Shown here piece by piece: positions 1 through 9,623 of a DNA stretch of 64,000 bases. The stretch comes from Bacillota bacterium (GTDB lineage Bacteria > Bacillota > SHA-98 > Ch115 > JABLXJ01). Both the position numbers and the translations under genes were made by a program. The first letter of the stretch is position 1. Every line of letters begins with the position of its first letter. The notes under the pieces were generated by a model. The model saw nothing but the letters and a program-made list of their open reading frames with translations, had not been told where the DNA came from and made no database searches. The DNA lies in NCBI GenBank assembly GCA_013178125.1, contig JABLXJ010000005.1:62001-126000 (forward strand). The letters run 5' to 3'.

Positions 1-146
1 AGAGAAAGTAAAACAAAAACGCCCACTTCAACGAAGCACCATCGCTCCGGTGAAGTGGACGTCATTGCCCACATTTACCTGCCTGCCTGGCCATTGGCAG
101 CAGGATCAAACCCATTTTACCTTCTTAATCTCTGGTTTATCTCCAA

Positions 147-365
147 TTATAGCACGTAAACCTGACATGTCAAGAAGAATTTCCATAGCTTGCGTCCTTC
201 TGCGCGAGCAAAAAGGTCCAGCCATCCCCTCCCGCCACGTATATCCATGATATCTATGCCATACCACCCGCTACGTACCGCCTCATATTTGGAAAGGGAC
301 GCGCCGTCTGGTGCGTCCCTGATTGCTAATATTACGCCGAATACTCCAATATCGTACTGGATCAC
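147..365 (-). CDS. possible small ORF, unknown
   Basis: A 72-codon reading frame opens with GTG and lies downstream of the GH3 gene on the same strand. A GGGAGG sequence sits about 11 bases before the GTG, which is longer than usual spacing. The peptide has no recognisable domain. The rest of bases 1-429 shows nothing else I can assign. It may be a chance frame or the remnant of a gene. I include it only because the stretch otherwise has no annotation. Confidence 0.2.
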   Translation of the reverse strand: MIQYDIGVFGVILAIRDAPDGASLSKYEAVRSGWYGIDIMDIRGGRGWLDLFARAEGRKLWKFFLTCQVYVL

Positions 366-429
366 ATGGAGAATAGCCTCCCATGCCGCGGCGCGCCGCC
401 ACAGAGAATGGAAGTACCTTTATAGATAC

Positions 430-3400
430 TCAACAGGCACCTTGGGCGAAGAATTCCCGCGAGCCTCCTACCTCTCTCTTTCCCCCGGCCACCTCGAACC
501 TCCCAGTCAGCCTTATGTCCTCGGAGGAGCTGCCCACTATGACTTCGAAGGCGCCCGGTTCCACGACGAGGTTCATGTCCCTATCATGGAATGCGAGCTG
601 GTCCGTGGAGATCACGAAGGTGAGGGTTCTCTTGCCGCCCGGCTCGAGGCTTACCCTCTTGAACCCTTTCAGCTCCTTGACGGGCCTCGATATGCTGGCC
701 ACAACATCGCGCACATACACCTGGGCGACCTCATCGCCCTTGCGGTCCCCGGCGTTTCTTACATCAAATCTTATAGTGATCCTCCCGGCCGGCCCCACCT
801 TATCCGGGCTTATCTCGAGATTTTCATATTCAAACCTGGTGTAGCTGAGGCCGTGCCCGAATGGGAAGAGTGGCTTCGCGCTCGTGAATACGTAGTCCCT
901 CCAGGAGGAAGGCCTGCGGTTATAATAAACCGGAATCTGGCCGACTTCCCGCGGGAACGAAACCGGTAGCTTCCCGGCTGGATTATAGTCGCCGAAGAGC
1001 ACATCAGCGATGGCGTTACCACCTTCCTCCCCAGGCAGCCACGCCTCGAGGATGGCTGGCACGTTCCCGGCGATCCACCCTATGGTGAGAGGCCTCCCGT
1101 TCACGAGAACCACCACCACGGGAGTCCCAGTCTCGTACACCGCCCTGACCAGGTCCTCCTGGACGCCCGGGAGCCCCAGCTCCGCCCGGTCACGCCCCTC
1201 GCCGCACGTATCCGAATCCGACAGGCCGGACCTCCCGCCGACCACAACCACGGCCACATCCGATTCCCTGGCAGCTCGCACCGCCTCCTCGAATCCCGCG
1301 GTCGAGGTCCCCGCGATATCGCAACCCATGGCATAGCGAACCACGGTACCCGGGGAGACCTTATTCCTTATACCCTCGAGCACGCTCACGACCCGCACCG
1401 AATCCTCATCACGGGACAGGTGCGCCGTGTAGCTGTAATCCCCGAGGAGGTTCCGGGTGCTGGCGGCGCTGGGCCCTATAACTGCGATGGACTTTATGTC
1501 CTTGGCGAGCGGCAGGAGGCCGCCCCCGTTCTTGCCGCCATCGTTCTCGCTGCCCTTGTTCTCGCAGCCATCGCTCTCGCAACCCTCGCTCTCGCAACCA
1601 TCATTCTTCAAGAGAACGATGGATTCGCGGGCCGCCCTGAGCGCCACCTGCCGGTGTTCCACGGTATCAAAGACGCTGGCGGCCTTGTCCGGGTCGACGT
1701 ACCGGTTCTCGAAAAGCCCCAGCATGAATTTGGTCCTCAGGTGCCTCCTGACGGCCTCATCGATGGTCGCCTCTGATACCAGCCCCTTCTTCACCGCCTC
1801 GAGCAAGGGTTCCCCATAATAGTCGGCCTCCGGTAGCTCTACATCGATCCCGGCTTCGATGGCCATCTTCGCGGCTTCCATCTTGGTCGAAGCAACGTAA
1901 TGGTGGGTTTGAAGCCTCTTTATAGCCCAATAGTCGGAAACGACGACGCCCCTGAAGCCCCATTCCTCTCTGAGAATATCAGTAAGGAGCTCCCTGGAGG
2001 CGACGCACGGTATTCCATCGATATCGTGGTATGCGTTCATCACCGACCCAGCATTTGTCTTCTTCACCGCCGCCTCGAATGGAAAGAGGAAGGTGTCCCT
2101 CAGCTCCCTCGGTGAGACGTGCACAGGGGCGCAGTTTCGTCCGCCCTCGGAAAAGCCGTGGGCCGCGAAGTGCTTGAGGGTCACGACCACGCCGGCTTCA
2201 GGCCTATCGCCCTGAAGGCCTTTCACATATGCCACACCTAACTGCGAGACGAGGTATGGGTCCTCCCCGAAGGTCTCCTCGACCCTTCCCCATCTCGGGT
2301 CCCTGACCACGTCGAGGACGGGCGCGAGGCCGTGGTGGGCGCCGGTCGCCCTCATCTGCCCTCTTATGATGGTAGTAATTTCCTGGACAAGCTCCGGGTC
2401 CCACGTGCTGGCCATCCCTATAGCCTGTGGGAAAACGGTGGCAGACGTCGCCATATAGCCGCTCAGGCATTCCTCGTGCACGATCGCCGGTATCCCCAGG
2501 CGCGTATTCTCGACCAGGAACCTCTGGATCGCGTTTGCGAGCTCCGCTGCTTCCTTTGGGCATAGCGGGCTCCCGCCGGCGACGCGGGTTATCTGGCCAA
2601 TCCCGTTCTTAAGGAGCTCGCTGGCCTTCTCAGGGGAAAACCCCCCATCCACGAGGAGGGATCGAGCCCATATCGAGCCCAGCTGGGCGATTTTCTCCTC
2701 GAGCGTCATGCGGGACAACAAATCCTCGACGCGCGCTTCTATGGGGCGAGTGGAATCCAGGTATACCGGTGGGGCCGGGACCGCTACGATATCCCCCTTG
2801 CGGATGGCGTTCAATAGATACCCGCCCTTATCCCCCGCCGCCAGGAGCTGGTGCAGGGTATCCACCTCCATGAATACGCCGAGGCCCATAGGGGAATATT
2901 TCTCGTTGCAGAGGTCGACGAGGCTGCGGCAGTCGCGGCGCCAATCGGCGATTGTTGGCACGCATGCGAGCGAATCGGTGGTCGTGATGGTGACGATCTT
3001 GCCGTCCTTCACCTCTGCTATCAGGCTGGTCCAGATGTTCCACTGTGCCGTCGTGCCCTCGCCAGCATTGCCAGCCTCAGCTCCACAGCGTGCTTCCGCC
3101 GTTCCTGTTCCTATCTGGATCATCCGGCCTTCGCCTCGATCTCCCTCTCCTGTTCCTACCTTGCGCTCAAACACCGCCAGCATAAATGTGGAGTCATCCG
3201 GCATGGCCCTCCTGAGGAGCTCGCGGACTCCCTCCCAGTCATAAGCCCACCAGCGGTAGCTTTCCAGGGGATAGCATGTTATATATTTACGATACTCGGC
3301 CTCAAATAAATGCTTTATCTTGATGGCGTAATCGTCCGGGTCCTCATGCCGGTCATATCTCGCCTGAGCCTGGGCGGCAAACTCCTGGATCGCCCGGCGG

Positions 3401-3960
3401 TCGATCAAAACCACAGGCGACGCGTAGCCGTAACGTTCATGGAAACGTTCATAGATCACCCGGGCGAGCTCCTCGCAGGACTGCTCCTCGCAGGACCTAT
3501 GCCTATGTTCGCTGGGTTGTTCGCTGGGATTGCAGCAGGGCTGCGAAGACGAGATCCCGCCAGCCCCGCCGCTAACCCCTTCAGGTTGCCCGCATTCCTG
3601 CATGCATCCTTGAGCAGGCCTAGGGGATCTATTAGATTCATATTCAGCCCTGTATTGAGTGAATTCGCATGGGTCGAGCCGCCCCCTGCGGCTGTGCACA
3701 AGCTTCACCAAGGCCCCGCCGTCGAGGATGCCATAGATTCGACCCTCTACGCGCCCCGCAGGGTGCCCCTCAAGCTCATACCCTTTCTGCTCATGATCCC
3801 TCTGCAGATACCCCTTCCCACTCTCATAGCCGCCTGCCTCGCCCGGCTCTATCTCGCTCGGCTGTCCCGAGCCCTGATTCCCTCCGCCCCAGAGCAGGTC
3901 ATATAAGTTTCGCCACTGGCGGTAGTCTATATCAACCCACTTTACATCCTTTGAAAGCAT
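430..3960 (-). CDS. GH3 family beta-glycosidase with ~395-residue N-terminal extension
   Basis: Predicted beta-glucosidase/beta-xylosidase-type enzyme acting on oligosaccharides inside the cell (no signal peptide seen). The GH3 part starts near residue 398 (MTLEEK at about 417-422). KHFAAHG is near residue 596 and the nucleophile motif SDYWAI gives D676. The (alpha/beta) sandwich domain and a C-terminal fibronectin-III-like domain follow. Residues 788-814 are a Gly/Cys/Glu/Asn-rich pentapeptide insertion. Residues 1-395 match no domain I recognise and contain their own low-complexity stretches (around 125-160 and 270-305), so the protein is about 400 residues longer than a usual GH3. The ATG follows GGAGG by 8 bases, that site lying in the end of the GH35 gene. 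The two genes abut with no gap and are surely cotranscribed. Substrate is inferred only at the family level. Confidence 0.9.
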   Translation of the reverse strand: MLSKDVKWVDIDYRQWRNLYDLLWGGGNQGSGQPSEIEPGEAGGYESGKGYLQRDHEQKGYELEGHPAGRVEGRIYGILDGGALVKLVHSRRGRLDPCEFTQYRAEYESNRSPRPAQGCMQECGQPEGVSGGAGGISSSQPCCNPSEQPSEHRHRSCEEQSCEELARVIYERFHERYGYASPVVLIDRRAIQEFAAQAQARYDRHEDPDDYAIKIKHLFEAEYRKYITCYPLESYRWWAYDWEGVRELLRRAMPDDSTFMLAVFERKVGTGEGDRGEGRMIQIGTGTAEARCGAEAGNAGEGTTAQWNIWTSLIAEVKDGKIVTITTTDSLACVPTIADWRRDCRSLVDLCNEKYSPMGLGVFMEVDTLHQLLAAGDKGGYLLNAIRKGDIVAVPAPPVYLDSTRPIEARVEDLLSRMTLEEKIAQLGSIWARSLLVDGGFSPEKASELLKNGIGQITRVAGGSPLCPKEAAELANAIQRFLVENTRLGIPAIVHEECLSGYMATSATVFPQAIGMASTWDPELVQEITTIIRGQMRATGAHHGLAPVLDVVRDPRWGRVEETFGEDPYLVSQLGVAYVKGLQGDRPEAGVVVTLKHFAAHGFSEGGRNCAPVHVSPRELRDTFLFPFEAAVKKTNAGSVMNAYHDIDGIPCVASRELLTDILREEWGFRGVVVSDYWAIKRLQTHHYVASTKMEAAKMAIEAGIDVELPEADYYGEPLLEAVKKGLVSEATIDEAVRRHLRTKFMLGLFENRYVDPDKAASVFDTVEHRQVALRAARESIVLLKNDGCESEGCESDGCENKGSENDGGKNGGGLLPLAKDIKSIAVIGPSAASTRNLLGDYSYTAHLSRDEDSVRVVSVLEGIRNKVSPGTVVRYAMGCDIAGTSTAGFEEAVRAARESDVAVVVVGGRSGLSDSDTCGEGRDRAELGLPGVQEDLVRAVYETGTPVVVVLVNGRPLTIGWIAGNVPAILEAWLPGEEGGNAIADVLFGDYNPAGKLPVSFPREVGQIPVYYNRRPSSWRDYVFTSAKPLFPFGHGLSYTRFEYENLEISPDKVGPAGRITIRFDVRNAGDRKGDEVAQVYVRDVVASISRPVKELKGFKRVSLEPGGKRTLTFVISTDQLAFHDRDMNLVVEPGAFEVIVGSSSEDIRLTGRFEVAGGKREVGGSREFFAQGAC
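1521..1606 (-). repeat. 15-bp tandem repeat inside the GH3 gene
   Basis: About five imperfect copies of a 15-base unit (TCGCTCTCGCAACCC on the plus strand) encode GCESE-like pentapeptides at residues 788-814 of the GH3 protein. The insertion falls just before the conserved LLPL segment and keeps the reading frame. The pattern suggests expansion by replication slippage in a surface loop. Confidence 0.75.
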
Positions 3961-6402
3961 CTACCGCACCTCCCATATCTGGATCGTGTAGGGCCCGAGC
4001 TCTAGCCTGAATCGAGCCTGAGCCCGGGCCTCGCCATCAGGCTGCGCATCTCCAGCACTTCCTGAGCTGAATCTTGCCCCTACGGGTTCCGCAACCCCTC
4101 TCCTGCTATGATCCGCGCTCTCACTTATAGGAACCACGGGTCCACCAGAGGCCGGCCATAGAGGCCTCAGCTCGCGGGCCGCCTGCAACGCTGGACCGGG
4201 TGCGAAGCTAAAAACCTGGGGTCTGGCAGTCGGGTTGGCTGTGAATAACAGTTTCCCCTGGCCACCGCCACAACAATCCCCCCGCGCGTGCAGGGCAAAG
4301 TCGATGGCCGGGTTATCACAGTCGACGAGCGGGTCAACCTGGGCCGCCTTCATTATCGCATCAACGATCGCGCCGGCCGCACCAGTGCCTGTACGAGTGC
4401 CCTCATCAGGACCTGCATCAGGGTCCGGGGCTGCCGCACTAACGCCTAGCGCTGGAGCCTCGCTCCCGGGCCCGGGCCCCGCCGGGATGGATTTCGCCGG
4501 GACGAACGGTACGTGTATCAAGGTGCCCTTGCCAATTCTATAAGCCCGCACTTGACGCGTTTGAGTCTGGATGCCGGCTGAGATACCAGCTGAAGCCTGA
4601 GCCGGGGCCTTAGCCGGAACCCCGGAGGGAACAGTGCCCGGCACCGAAGCTTGGGCTGACATCGAGGCCATAATCGGCACCGGCACCGCGGTGTGCATCG
4701 CGATGTCGATGTCTACGAACTCTGACCCCAAGGCGCCAGCCAGCCTGAAGGATGGTTGTATGAATTCATTCAACCTGGGCATGCGTGGCCCCATCACGAG
4801 CGTCCCGCCTCCCTCTACATAGCTTAGAAGCTTCGCCTGGACCCCTTCGCTCATGAATTCGAAGGCGGGGCAGATCACCACCTGGTATTGCCGCAAGACT
4901 TCAGCCGGGGACTCGCTATCCCCCATGCGGAACGCGTAATGGCCCTGTGTGAGCCCGTCGAAGAACGCGTCCTGCCAGGCTTCCTTTTCGACGGCGACCG
5001 CATCCTCGAACCCGAGCTTCCGCTCGCTTGCGAGGAGATTGCCGGGCAAGTCGGCGAAGATGCCCGCAAATGGCCCCATAAACGGCAACGACAGGAGGCG
5101 CGAGGCGAAATCCAGCCGCTCGTAGTCGCGCTCGAGAAGCAGCAAGACATCGATATGAGCCCTGTATGATGCGAAATCCGAATCATTCAGGAAACCGAGG
5201 AGGCTGCGGTAAAAATCGAAATACGGCTCGCGCACGCGCCCGTCCCTCGTGACCGGCGACCCGAGCCACCTTTCGCGCTCCACGATCATGTAATAATTGA
5301 AGCCTTTCACCCCGTGCATGAGGACCGTGAGTGCGTTAAATAACTGGTCGTCGGGCATGATCGGCTTGTCCCACGCCCAGATTCCGGCCCCAAACTCGGG
5401 GATCGTCGGGAACTTGCTGGTCCCCGCTATATATTGGCAGGCCTTCTTGGTGAAGGAGTAGCCCTCTTTATGCGGATAGAGGTCGACACCCTGCAAATCC
5501 AGGACTTCCTCGGTCTTAATCTGGTTGAAGGGGACGTTGTAGGCCGCGGGCAGATTGTGATAGACGGGGATGCCGGTGATCCCCCGCTGCCTGTACATGT
5601 CGGCTATGCGCTTCAACCCATAGTTCAGGTAGAATTCCTTGTACTCCGCCCAGTCCAGGAAATATGGGATATCATTCATGGTCTCTGCCGTAAAATCGCG
5701 CGGCGGCTCAATCTCATCGAAGCTCGAATAGGCTGTGCGATACGCCGAGTTGAGCCCCGCTATGCTCCCGTATTTCCCGGCAAGGAACCTCCTGTAGAGG
5801 GCCACGGATGCATCCGAATAGTCGACATCGTATGGCGTAAGCTTAAAGAAGTATGAGTTCTCGTTATCCGCCTGGATCGCTATGACCCCGCCCCGCGGGT
5901 ACTGGTGTTTCGCGATGATGGGGCAGATGGCGTCGAACCACACGGCCACTTCCTCATAGAACTCGTCGCAGGCGTAGCTCGGGATCGGAAATGGCTTGGG
6001 CGGCACCGTGAGGATCGCCGGGGTGCCGGACGCCGTCCTGGCCTGGAACCTCGGGTCCTCGATCACCCTCTCAGGATAGCCGAAATAGGTGAGCTCGGCG
6101 TTGATATGCGGGCCCGGGCGGACAAGAATTTGAAACCCCTTTCCCTCGCAGAGCGTGAGAAATGCGTCAATGTCTTTGCTGGGGTCTATCTCGCCGAAAT
6201 CGAACCTGCCCCTCTCGATCTCGTGAACGCCCCAGGGGATATACGTCTCGATCATCTTGAAACCCATGGCCCTTACCTTATCGAGAATCCCGGGCCACAG
6301 CGCGCGCTCGATCCGCCAGTAGTGCATCGTGCCGCTGTAAAAAGGAATCCTCGCTTTTCGATCCCCAAGATCGAAGCCGGTTTCTCCGATTGCAACTTCC
6401 AC
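3961..6402 (-). CDS. GH35-like beta-galactosidase family glycosidase
   Basis: Predicted exo-glycosidase of the GH35 type. The N-terminal TIM barrel is recognisable: FYSGTMHYWRI near residue 21, ETYIPWGVHE near 52 and VRPGPHINAE near 94. IQADNENSYF aligns with the GH35 acid/base motif (E181). PTIPEFGAGIW carries the likely nucleophile E336. The C-terminal region contains two Ala/Pro/Gly-rich low-complexity insertions (roughly bases 4380-4490 and 4560-4690). The gene starts at GTG with GGGGG eight bases upstream. It directly precedes the GH3 gene and follows the sugar transporter genes, so it probably trims imported oligosaccharides. No signal peptide is evident. The catalytic residues are inferred from alignment by eye, and GH42-type activity cannot be ruled out. 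Confidence 0.8.
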   Translation of the reverse strand: MEVAIGETGFDLGDRKARIPFYSGTMHYWRIERALWPGILDKVRAMGFKMIETYIPWGVHEIERGRFDFGEIDPSKDIDAFLTLCEGKGFQILVRPGPHINAELTYFGYPERVIEDPRFQARTASGTPAILTVPPKPFPIPSYACDEFYEEVAVWFDAICPIIAKHQYPRGGVIAIQADNENSYFFKLTPYDVDYSDASVALYRRFLAGKYGSIAGLNSAYRTAYSSFDEIEPPRDFTAETMNDIPYFLDWAEYKEFYLNYGLKRIADMYRQRGITGIPVYHNLPAAYNVPFNQIKTEEVLDLQGVDLYPHKEGYSFTKKACQYIAGTSKFPTIPEFGAGIWAWDKPIMPDDQLFNALTVLMHGVKGFNYYMIVERERWLGSPVTRDGRVREPYFDFYRSLLGFLNDSDFASYRAHIDVLLLLERDYERLDFASRLLSLPFMGPFAGIFADLPGNLLASERKLGFEDAVAVEKEAWQDAFFDGLTQGHYAFRMGDSESPAEVLRQYQVVICPAFEFMSEGVQAKLLSYVEGGGTLVMGPRMPRLNEFIQPSFRLAGALGSEFVDIDIAMHTAVPVPIMASMSAQASVPGTVPSGVPAKAPAQASAGISAGIQTQTRQVRAYRIGKGTLIHVPFVPAKSIPAGPGPGSEAPALGVSAAAPDPDAGPDEGTRTGTGAAGAIVDAIMKAAQVDPLVDCDNPAIDFALHARGDCCGGGQGKLLFTANPTARPQVFSFAPGPALQAARELRPLWPASGGPVVPISESADHSRRGVAEPVGARFSSGSAGDAQPDGEARAQARFRLELGPYTIQIWEVR

Positions 6403-6594
6403 ATTTTATTCCCCCAATGCTTGCTTCACTCATTCCATCATCCTATAATCTATAAAATGAACCTCGCCCTGCAAGAGCCGGGCCCTACCAGGCTAATCTT
6501 CATATGCTCTTGTACTTAAGGTATCCTCGTTGATTCCGTCGTTTCGTTGATTGACTACGCATGAAACACATGAAAACGCATTCTCTATAAAGAT

Positions 6595-7683
6595 TTAGGC
6601 TGAAAATAGCTGTAGAATTTGCTCTCGATAATCATCATCCCATATGAGCTTCTTGCCTGTGGGCGTCGTGGCAAGGTCGATCTGGATAAGGAGACCCCGA
6701 GGGTCTTTCTTTAAAGTATGAATGTACTTCGCGTATTCGAGGAAGTCACTGAACTCGATATCCTTATTTAGACCCACCCTGGGAGTCAGCAATGCCTTGC
6801 CATCGAAATACCTGATAATCTCCACAAGAGGAACCTCCGTAACCCCAAAATCTAACCCGCGGAGGTTTGGTATCTTGCTCATATTCTCCAAGTTATGGGC
6901 GAAATTTCCGCACGAATGAATGAAAAGGCCCCCGAACTCCTCTGAAAGCTCTATCATATATGGCAAAGAATATTCAGCATATAGCTTTGGTCCGATTACA
7001 GCAGAGATATCTTCACTGATCGCTATGCCGAAACCGTCGGGCATCCAAATACGTGGAAAATGAATCGGTACGAATTCCCGCACGTGCTTTCGCTGTTCCT
7101 TTACAAATGCGATTATGAGGTCCGTAATCTTCCTCAGGAGGCTATGAACTTCCTTCGAGCCCGAATACATAGCCATCATTATATCCTCGTTATTCCAGAT
7201 TAGATAGGCAACATCAAGCGGTCCCTGGATATCGGTAACCCTGATAGGATAGTTCATTCCTACTTTAGCATTAAAGAAATCAGTGTAATCCAGGACTCTC
7301 CCGAGCAACCCCGCCGTAACCGAAGGGCCCTTAAGGACTTCCGCATCTCGAGGGTTGTCAAAGATACGGGGGCGGGCCCAGGGGAAGGTATCTTCAAGCC
7401 ATACAACATCACATCCGAAAGCTGATGGAAAAATTGCAGTACCTAAATCTGTGGATATTACCGGGACATAATTATCAGCTACTTCAGCCTTCGTCCTGAA
7501 CTCCTTGAATTGGTGATCTAACATCCTCTGAGGATCCTCAATCATTTCTCGAAAAGACCCATCAGGCAAAATTTCATAATTTATTTGAACCCCAGGTCGC
7601 GCGACTTTTTCCAAATTCCATAGCCGCATCATAAATTCTTTCCGGGCTTCTATTAGTTCTTTTGTGAATGCACTCGCTGTCAC
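6595..7683 (-). CDS. URO-D-fold protein (uroporphyrinogen decarboxylase/MtaA-like methyltransferase family)
   Basis: A 362-residue member of the uroporphyrinogen-decarboxylase superfamily. It is recognised by overall layout and by GGLFIHSCGNFAHNLENM, which contains the His-X-Cys pair that binds zinc in MtaA/MtbA-type methyltransferases; haem-pathway HemE lacks this pair. A TTG 27 bases further upstream is in frame, but the GTG at 7683 has AGGGAG about 8 bases before it, so I place the start there. The gene sits between the MalG-type permease and the GH35 gene in the same direction. No corrinoid-binding protein is encoded nearby. A role in haem synthesis is unlikely in this context. Methyl transfer is an inference from the motif. 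Confidence 0.8.
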   Translation of the reverse strand: MTASAFTKELIEARKEFMMRLWNLEKVARPGVQINYEILPDGSFREMIEDPQRMLDHQFKEFRTKAEVADNYVPVISTDLGTAIFPSAFGCDVVWLEDTFPWARPRIFDNPRDAEVLKGPSVTAGLLGRVLDYTDFFNAKVGMNYPIRVTDIQGPLDVAYLIWNNEDIMMAMYSGSKEVHSLLRKITDLIIAFVKEQRKHVREFVPIHFPRIWMPDGFGIAISEDISAVIGPKLYAEYSLPYMIELSEEFGGLFIHSCGNFAHNLENMSKIPNLRGLDFGVTEVPLVEIIRYFDGKALLTPRVGLNKDIEFSDFLEYAKYIHTLKKDPRGLLIQIDLATTPTGKKLIWDDDYREQILQLFSA

Positions 7684-7781
7684 ACCGCCACTCTCCCTCA
7701 TGTATGTCAATTTATATTCATAATTTGTATCAACATCAAATCAATATTAGTTTAGTATCTTCATTCCCGTACCGTATACCT

Positions 7782-8633
7782 TCATGATTTGACAGCTCCA
7801 AGAGTTAAACCATCAACTATATGACGCTGAATTATTAAAAACAAAATATAAACCGGGACAACTGCAAGGACGCATCCGGCTATAATTACGCCCGGCCTCA
7901 TATTACTTGCGTAACCAACCAAGGACAGCAGTTCGGCGGATAGGGTACGATTCTGTGAAGACTGAATAAAAGTGATAGCAAACACGAATTCGCTCCATGA
8001 CAACAGAAAACTAAACGCCCCCGCTGCTGCTATTCCAGGCCTAGCGAGCGGAACTATAATCCGCCATAATACCTGTCCATGGGTGCATCCGTCAATTCTC
8101 GCAGCCTCATCCAATTGCTTGGGAATAGACGAAAAAAAGCCAACAAGCATCCAAATCGAAAATGGAAGAGCAAACGTAGTATCTGCTAGGATTAACGACC
8201 ATAGGGAATCGACTAAACCCAATGACCGAATGGTTATAAATAGCGGTGTCACTAACAGCACCGAAGGAAACATATAGACAAACAGTATGAACTTACTAAG
8301 AGCGCTTTGGCCTCTAAATCGAAACCTAGCTATTGAAAATGCTGCAATGGAACCGATTAGCAAGCTTAGCACCGTGACAAATGAAGCTACTAAAATACTA
8401 TTGAACAATACACGGCCAAAACTGCCCAATCTGAATAGATACTCATAGTTTTGTAGACTAAACCGTTTCGGGAACAAGTGCGGAGGATACTTCCCAAATT
8501 CCGGTAAAGACTTAAATGAAGAAAAAAACAAGTCAACAAAGGGGAAGAGAATGATTCCGAGTATCATTAGCGCTACAGAGTAGAACCCAACGTAAATCAC
8601 AAGCCTCCATATTTTTCTCTTTCTTTGAGCCAT
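7782..8633 (-). CDS. carbohydrate ABC transporter permease, MalG type
   Basis: Inner-membrane subunit of a sugar importer (binding-protein-dependent transport inner membrane family). It is 283 residues long with about six hydrophobic segments. The coupling loop EAARIDGCTHGQVLWRI, which docks the ATPase, is clear near residue 195. The N-terminal FPFVDLFFSSFKS is typical of MalG-type subunits. The ATG follows the MalF-type stop by six bases, and the GAGGAGTGA site overlaps the end of the upstream gene, so the two are translationally linked. No ATPase gene is present in this operon. Confidence 0.92.
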   Translation of the reverse strand: MAQRKRKIWRLVIYVGFYSVALMILGIILFPFVDLFFSSFKSLPEFGKYPPHLFPKRFSLQNYEYLFRLGSFGRVLFNSILVASFVTVLSLLIGSIAAFSIARFRFRGQSALSKFILFVYMFPSVLLVTPLFITIRSLGLVDSLWSLILADTTFALPFSIWMLVGFFSSIPKQLDEAARIDGCTHGQVLWRIIVPLARPGIAAAGAFSFLLSWSEFVFAITFIQSSQNRTLSAELLSLVGYASNMRPGVIIAGCVLAVVPVYILFLIIQRHIVDGLTLGAVKS

Positions 8634-8639
8634 AGTTTT

Positions 8640-9530
8640 TCACTCCTCGATATACACATAACGAAGGTAGATCGACGCTAGAATTAATAGAATTAAAAAC
8701 ATAATTGTGGAGATTGATGAAGCATATCCTGCTTCAAGTGAGAGGAAGGCCGTCTTATAGCTAAAGGTACTCAGGAGTTCTGAAGCGTGTAAGGGGCCTC
8801 CTTGCGTGAGAGCATAGGTGAGATCAAAGTAATTGAATATCCATATAATGTCTAATAATGTCAGTATCGCTAATGTAGGACGTATTACAGGAACTGTAAT
8901 GCTTATAAATTTCTCCCATGTGTTTGCTCCATCGACAGAAGCAGCCTCATACAATTCCTTAGGGACACTTTTCAACGCCGCAGTTAGAGCAAGCATAGCG
9001 AGGGGGAAACCCCGCCAAACCAAAGGGATGATAACAAGGTAGAGGACTATACGCGTGTTTCCCAATAAATTGATAGGGCCTGAACTAAGCCCGGTTTCTT
9101 TAAGGAAAAACGCGATCCATCCGTGATGATCATTATAAAGGTATTGCCAGATAATCGCAGCCCCGATTCCGGGTGTAATCCAGGGTAACATAAGAAGGGC
9201 ACGGAAGATCCCAACACCCTTAAGCTTCTGGTTAAAGAATAACGCCAGTGCCAGGCCTAACAGTATACTACCTAGTGTTCCAAGCGCTGACCAAATCAGG
9301 TTATGCCACATAGAAACCCAAAATAGATTGTCTCTGAACAGCCTAGTAAAGTTTTTTAGGCCGATGAAGCTGTATTCATGAGTGAGAAGTTGCTTATCTG
9401 TAGTACTTAGCCATAATCCGTTCAATATCGGGTAGATTATTATAGTAAGTATGAGTATAACCGTAGGAACCATCGCACCGTATGGCCATATATACCTATG
9501 ACTCCCCCAAAAAAACTTCTTGTTTTCCAA
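8640..9530 (-). CDS. carbohydrate ABC transporter permease, MalF type
   Basis: Partner membrane subunit of the sugar importer, 296 residues with six predicted membrane segments. The coupling loop EAASVDGANTWEKFISI lies near residue 200, and the region before it, PWITPGIGAAIIWQYLY, is typical of UgpA/MalF subunits. The start is TTG, with a GAGGTG site about eight to ten bases upstream. It lies between the binding-protein gene and the MalG-type gene, in the same direction. Substrate cannot be told from the permease alone. Confidence 0.92.
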   Translation of the reverse strand: MENKKFFWGSHRYIWPYGAMVPTVILILTIIIYPILNGLWLSTTDKQLLTHEYSFIGLKNFTRLFRDNLFWVSMWHNLIWSALGTLGSILLGLALALFFNQKLKGVGIFRALLMLPWITPGIGAAIIWQYLYNDHHGWIAFFLKETGLSSGPINLLGNTRIVLYLVIIPLVWRGFPLAMLALTAALKSVPKELYEAASVDGANTWEKFISITVPVIRPTLAILTLLDIIWIFNYFDLTYALTQGGPLHASELLSTFSYKTAFLSLEAGYASSISTIMFLILLILASIYLRYVYIEE

Positions 9531-9623
9531 TGCTACAACACCTCAGCCTCGGATGATCATAAATCAATAGCGAACGTGACGTAAAGGCGAGGCCATGGCC
9601 TTAGGCCTCGCCCAACCCTCGCC

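Noticed and set aside
190-969. 259-codon plus-strand frame
   Set aside because: It lies mostly opposite the end of the GH3 gene, has no family resemblance and mirrors the codon pattern of the real gene.
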